Positions 5,335-8,051 of a DNA stretch of 8,051 nucleotides are shown here, piece by piece (the stretch's first letter is position 1; every line of letters begins with the position of its first letter). Position numbers and translations under genes: made by a program. The notes beneath the pieces are model-generated. The model was given only the letters and a program-made list of their open reading frames with translations, was not told where the DNA came from and made no database searches. Origin of the DNA: Pseudomonadota bacterium. Lineage in GTDB: Bacteria > Pseudomonadota > Gammaproteobacteria > GCA-001735895. Where the stretch lies: NCBI GenBank assembly GCA_022545625.1, contig JACZQS010000093.1, forward strand, positions 1 to 8,051, in the 5' to 3' direction.

Positions 5335-7230
5335 ATGACCGGCTACTTCATCCAGGCCTTTATATACCTCGGCGCAGCGGTCGTTGCGGTGCCCCTGGCA
5401 AAACGACTGGGTCTTGGCTCGGTGCTGGGATATCTGATCGCCGGGGTTATCATCGGCCCGGTGGTTGGCCTGGTCGGTGAAGAAACCGAAACCCTAAAAC
5501 ATTTTGCCGAATTTGGCGTCGTCATGATGTTGTTCCTGGTGGGGCTGGAACTGGAGCCCCGACTGCTGTGGTCGATGCGTCAACGTCTACTTGGCCTGGG
5601 GGGTTTGCAGGTATCGCTAACCACCGGCGCCTTCATGGCAATCGCACTGATGTTCAACATCGAATGGCGAATCGCATTGACCATAGGCTTAATTCTGGCC
5701 CTGTCGTCCACCGCAATCGTATTGCAAACCCTGAAAGAGAAGGGTCTGACCAGGTCCGAAGGCGGCCGTGCTGCTTTTTCGGTACTGCTTTTCCAGGATA
5801 TTGCGGTGATTCCGATGCTGGCATTGATTCCACTGCTGGAGCTTCCCGAACTGGTACAGGTTACCAGTAGTATTGCAAGCCAGGTGGCAGAATCTAATCC
5901 ACAGCTTGATCTGGTTTCAGGATTACCCAACTGGGTGTACGCGATCGTTGTGCTCGGTGCAATTGCCACAGTCGTACTCGGTGGCTTTTACCTGAGTCGG
6001 CCATTGTTTCGATTTGTCGCCCAGTCCGGGTTACGCGAGGTGTTTACTGCCACCGCATTGATGCTGGTGATCGGTATCGCGGCATTAATGAGCCTGGTTG
6101 GATTGTCCCCTGCGCTCGGTACATTTCTTGCTGGCGTGGTACTGGCCAATAGTGAATTCCGCCACGAGTTGGAAGCCAATATAGAACCATTCAAGGGCTT
6201 GCTACTCGGTTTATTCTTTATCACCGTTGGTGCCGGAATTAACTTCGATGTATTGTCGGCTGACTGGCTACTGATTGGCGCTATTACCGCGGCGGTAATC
6301 CTGGTGAAAGCGTCCATCGTCCATGCGCTGGCAAAAATGTTTGGTATTCATTTCAGTAATCGCTGGCTGGTCAGCCTGGGGTTGGCGCAGGCAGGAGAAT
6401 TTGGATTCGTGTTACTCGCCTTTAGCGTGCAAAACCAGGTATTGCCGGACGACATTGCCCAGCTACTGGGTATAGTCGTCGCTCTATCGATGTTCTTTAC
6501 CCCGGTACTGTTTATTTTCTTTGAAAAGATTGTTGTACCCAGGTTTGAAAAACGCCAGGTGCAGCGCGACGAGGATGTAATCGATGAAAAAGGCACCGTG
6601 TTGATTGCAGGAATGGGGCGTTTCGGTCAAATTGTCAACCGCTTACTGGTAGCCAATGGAATTCATACCGTCGTACTCGACTATGATGCAAAGCTGGTTG
6701 AAAACCTCCGCAATCTTAATATTAAAGGTTATTTCGGGGATGCAACCCGTCCACAGCTGCTTGAAACGGCCGGTATCGATGAAGTCGATTTATTCGTGAT
6801 TGCTATCGATGATCGCGAACGCGCTGTTGGATTGGTCGAGCACTTGAAACGCCGCCATCCGCACGTGGCGTTACTGGTTCGTGCCTTCGACCAGATTCAC
6901 TACTATCAGTTGAAACAGGCTGGTGCAGAATTTATCGTCAAGGAAACTTATCATTCTGCCCTGGATCTTGCCTGCGAGGCGTTGACACGCCTTGGTTTTA
7001 ATTCTCGTCGTGCCGAGCAACTGAAAAATACGTTTATCAGAACTGAAGATGAAACCAGCGACGATATGTTCGACAGCTGGGTCTCGTCTGCCGATAGCGG
7101 CATTGGTCCCGGCTACCGGGAACTGTTCATGCAACAGGAAGTTGCCATTCGCGAAGCAATGCAACGCGACCACAGTGACCAGGAGCTTATACCGGAAGAC
7201 AGTTCCGCAACAGGCGAGGACGAAAGCTGA
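5335..7230 (+). CDS. Kef-type monovalent cation:proton antiporter (CPA2 family) with C-terminal TrkA-N/RCK domain
   Basis: This 631-residue inner-membrane protein is predicted to exchange K+ (or another monovalent cation) for H+. The membrane domain (about 4-402) has about 12 hydrophobic segments, the RLGLGSVLGYLIAGVIIGP signature (24-42), LLFQDIAVIP (151-160, ion-site Q154-D155), a loop HELEANIEPFKGLLLGLFF (277-295) and LAQAGEFGFVLL (350-361). The cytoplasmic RCK domain begins at about 421 with the nucleotide-binding loop AGMGRFGQ (425-432), then VVLDYD, GDATRPQLL and AGAEFIVKET. The tail (571-631) is acidic and probably disordered. Length is near E. coli KefB/KefC (about 600-620). The ATG at 5335 is chosen because it gives the family N-terminus MTGYFIQAFIYLGAAVVAVP. 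The frame is open further upstream but there overlaps the VOC gene and reads unlike the family. No clear ribosome site is seen. No KefF/KefG-type quinone reductase gene is nearby, and the glutathione-contact arginine appears replaced (F518). Confidence 0.92.
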   Translation: MTGYFIQAFIYLGAAVVAVPLAKRLGLGSVLGYLIAGVIIGPVVGLVGEETETLKHFAEFGVVMMLFLVGLELEPRLLWSMRQRLLGLGGLQVSLTTGAFMAIALMFNIEWRIALTIGLILALSSTAIVLQTLKEKGLTRSEGGRAAFSVLLFQDIAVIPMLALIPLLELPELVQVTSSIASQVAESNPQLDLVSGLPNWVYAIVVLGAIATVVLGGFYLSRPLFRFVAQSGLREVFTATALMLVIGIAALMSLVGLSPALGTFLAGVVLANSEFRHELEANIEPFKGLLLGLFFITVGAGINFDVLSADWLLIGAITAAVILVKASIVHALAKMFGIHFSNRWLVSLGLAQAGEFGFVLLAFSVQNQVLPDDIAQLLGIVVALSMFFTPVLFIFFEKIVVPRFEKRQVQRDEDVIDEKGTVLIAGMGRFGQIVNRLLVANGIHTVVLDYDAKLVENLRNLNIKGYFGDATRPQLLETAGIDEVDLFVIAIDDRERAVGLVEHLKRRHPHVALLVRAFDQIHYYQLKQAGAEFIVKETYHSALDLACEALTRLGFNSRRAEQLKNTFIRTEDETSDDMFDSWVSSADSGIGPGYRELFMQQEVAIREAMQRDHSDQELIPEDSSATGEDES

Positions 7231-7396
7231 TTTCGGCTCGCCGATACTCCGATACCCAAAAATCATTGAAAAGGAGAACGCCATCAAGGTATTCCCGATT
7301 AAACAGTGACCTAATATCGAAGTTACTATTGAAGATAATAAATGTAATATATATCTACGGTGACCACTATAACGAATGAAATTAGGGCGTTAAATA
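7231..7396 (+). other. Intergenic gap, AT-rich, with an orphan Shine-Dalgarno-like site
   Basis: This 166-bp gap has no convincing gene. CCGATAC occurs twice at 8-bp spacing (7241-7247, 7249-7255). GAAAAGGAG (7268-7276) is a near-ideal ribosome site, but only ATC (7283), followed by seven codons and TGA (7307-7309), lies at the right distance. A five-codon reading frame, MKLGR, runs 7376-7393. The AT-rich part (about 7311-7375) has TATATA- and TAATAT-like stretches near 7345-7353 and TTGAAG at 7329-7334, a plausible but weak promoter for the next gene. No terminator for the antiporter gene is recognisable. Confidence 0.4.
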
Positions 7397-8051
7397 ATGG
7401 ATAGGTATATCAAACAGATACTCAAAGGGTTAATACCTGTATTGCTGATGGTTTCAAACTCCGTGGTCGCCAGCTCAGCTGAGCTGAATAATGCCATCCA
7501 GATTTATTATGCAGGGTTACCGCATCAGGCAATATCTTTGATTAAACCGCTGGCATTGTCCGGCGATTCAGACGCTCAATATTTACTCGGTAATATTTTA
7601 TATAGCCTGTCGAAGACCAACAAATCGGACGACGCAGAAGATCCTGTCGAGTGGTATAAAATGGCAGCAGTTCAGGGCTCCCCCGATGCCAATTATGCAC
7701 TCGGAGTCATCTTTCATAACAACTGGGTCAAATCACGGCGGCAACAGGATATTGCGATAGCAATATTTTATTATGAGAAGGCAGTAGAACTAGGGGTTGA
7801 AGATGCACAAGCTCATTTGAGCAGTCTCAAGTCCCGACGTACTACCTCTAACAAGAGTCAAAAGAGCTCTAAATCCAGCTCGTCTACCGAGCGCACAAAA
7901 CCGATTAGCCAAATGCCGGTTGAAACCGGCACCGCGGAATCGGGCGCTGTCAAATTGGCGACCATCGCTAAACAAGCTCCTGTCAAGAATAGCGAGCAAG
8001 AATCGAGCGTTGCTAGTCTGACAGATACCCCTAGCCAATTTCCCCAGGGAG
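7397..8051 (+). CDS. Exported Sel1-repeat protein, 3' truncated by window edge
   Basis: The frame is open from ATG 7397 to the window end (218 codons visible, no stop). AGGG (7384-7387) lies 9 nt upstream of the ATG and supports the start. Residues 1 to about 26 look like a Sec signal peptide: basic MDRYIKQILK, a hydrophobic GLIPVLLMV core, and probable cleavage near VVAS|SAEL. About two to three Sel1-type (TPR-like) helical repeats follow: GDSDAQYLLGNILY (56-69), EWYKMAAVQGSPDANYALG (85-103), and AIFYYEKAVELGVEDAQAHL (122-141). Sel1 repeats act as protein-binding scaffolds, often in envelope processes. From about 143 the chain turns into a low-complexity Ser/Lys/Thr linker (SNKSQKSSKSSSSTERTK), probably leading to another domain beyond the edge. 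Nothing in the visible part shows an enzymatic function, and its relation to the antiporter upstream is unclear. Confidence 0.85.
   Translation, partial: MDRYIKQILKGLIPVLLMVSNSVVASSAELNNAIQIYYAGLPHQAISLIKPLALSGDSDAQYLLGNILYSLSKTNKSDDAEDPVEWYKMAAVQGSPDANYALGVIFHNNWVKSRRQQDIAIAIFYYEKAVELGVEDAQAHLSSLKSRRTTSNKSQKSSKSSSSTERTKPISQMPVETGTAESGAVKLATIAKQAPVKNSEQESSVASLTDTPSQFPQG

Noticed and set aside
7233..7244. Small hairpin TCGG-CTCG-CCGA just after the antiporter stop as a terminator
   Set aside because: It has only a 4-bp stem with no U-run following, too weak to call an intrinsic terminator.
7790..8038. Minus-strand open frame of 82 codons near the right edge
   Set aside because: The + strand Sel1 protein frame over the same bases has a ribosome site, a signal peptide and repeat motifs; the minus frame has none.
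1..8051. CRISPR arrays, tRNA/rRNA genes, transposase or integrase genes, attachment sites
   Set aside because: Reading both strands by eye showed no regularly spaced repeats, RNA gene signatures, mobile-element genes or terminal inverted repeats. The window looks like ordinary chromosomal transport and regulation genes.

Overview
The window reads as a moderate-GC (roughly 50%) proteobacterial chromosome segment, most likely gammaproteobacterial judging by the protein flavour; this is an impression, not a measured assignment. All seven genes lie on the + strand. Nothing in it looks like a phage, IS element, CRISPR array, tRNA or rRNA.

Region 1 (1-1590) is a two-component system of the CitA/DcuS - CitB/DcuR class. 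It holds the 3' part of a sensor histidine kinase, cut by the left window edge, and a complete response regulator whose ATG overlaps the kinase stop by 4 bp. Region 2 (1591-4852) is a complete tripartite tricarboxylate transporter (TTT). The order is periplasmic binding protein tctC, small membrane subunit tctB, large membrane subunit tctA. A 152-bp gap with repeated TTGCA-type motifs and an AT-rich block precedes tctC, and a strong GC-rich hairpin separates tctC from tctB. The simplest reading is that the kinase senses an external carboxylate and the regulator switches on the transporter that imports it; the substrate cannot be read from sequence.

Region 3 (4853-7230) pairs a small VOC (glyoxalase-fold) protein with a Kef-type cation:proton antiporter of the CPA2 family, 41 bp apart. 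In E. coli, glyoxalase I and KefB are functionally linked in methylglyoxal detoxification, so this pairing may be meaningful. However, the antiporter appears to lack a key glutathione-contact arginine. The VOC start codon sits directly against a perfect inverted repeat.

Region 4 (7231-8051) is a 166-bp AT-rich gap followed by the 5' part of an exported Sel1-repeat protein with a Ser/Lys-rich linker. It stays open to the right window edge.

I see no clearly undescribed system. The best leads are the VOC/Kef pairing, the inverted repeat at the VOC start, the tctC-tctB hairpin and the tctC upstream region.
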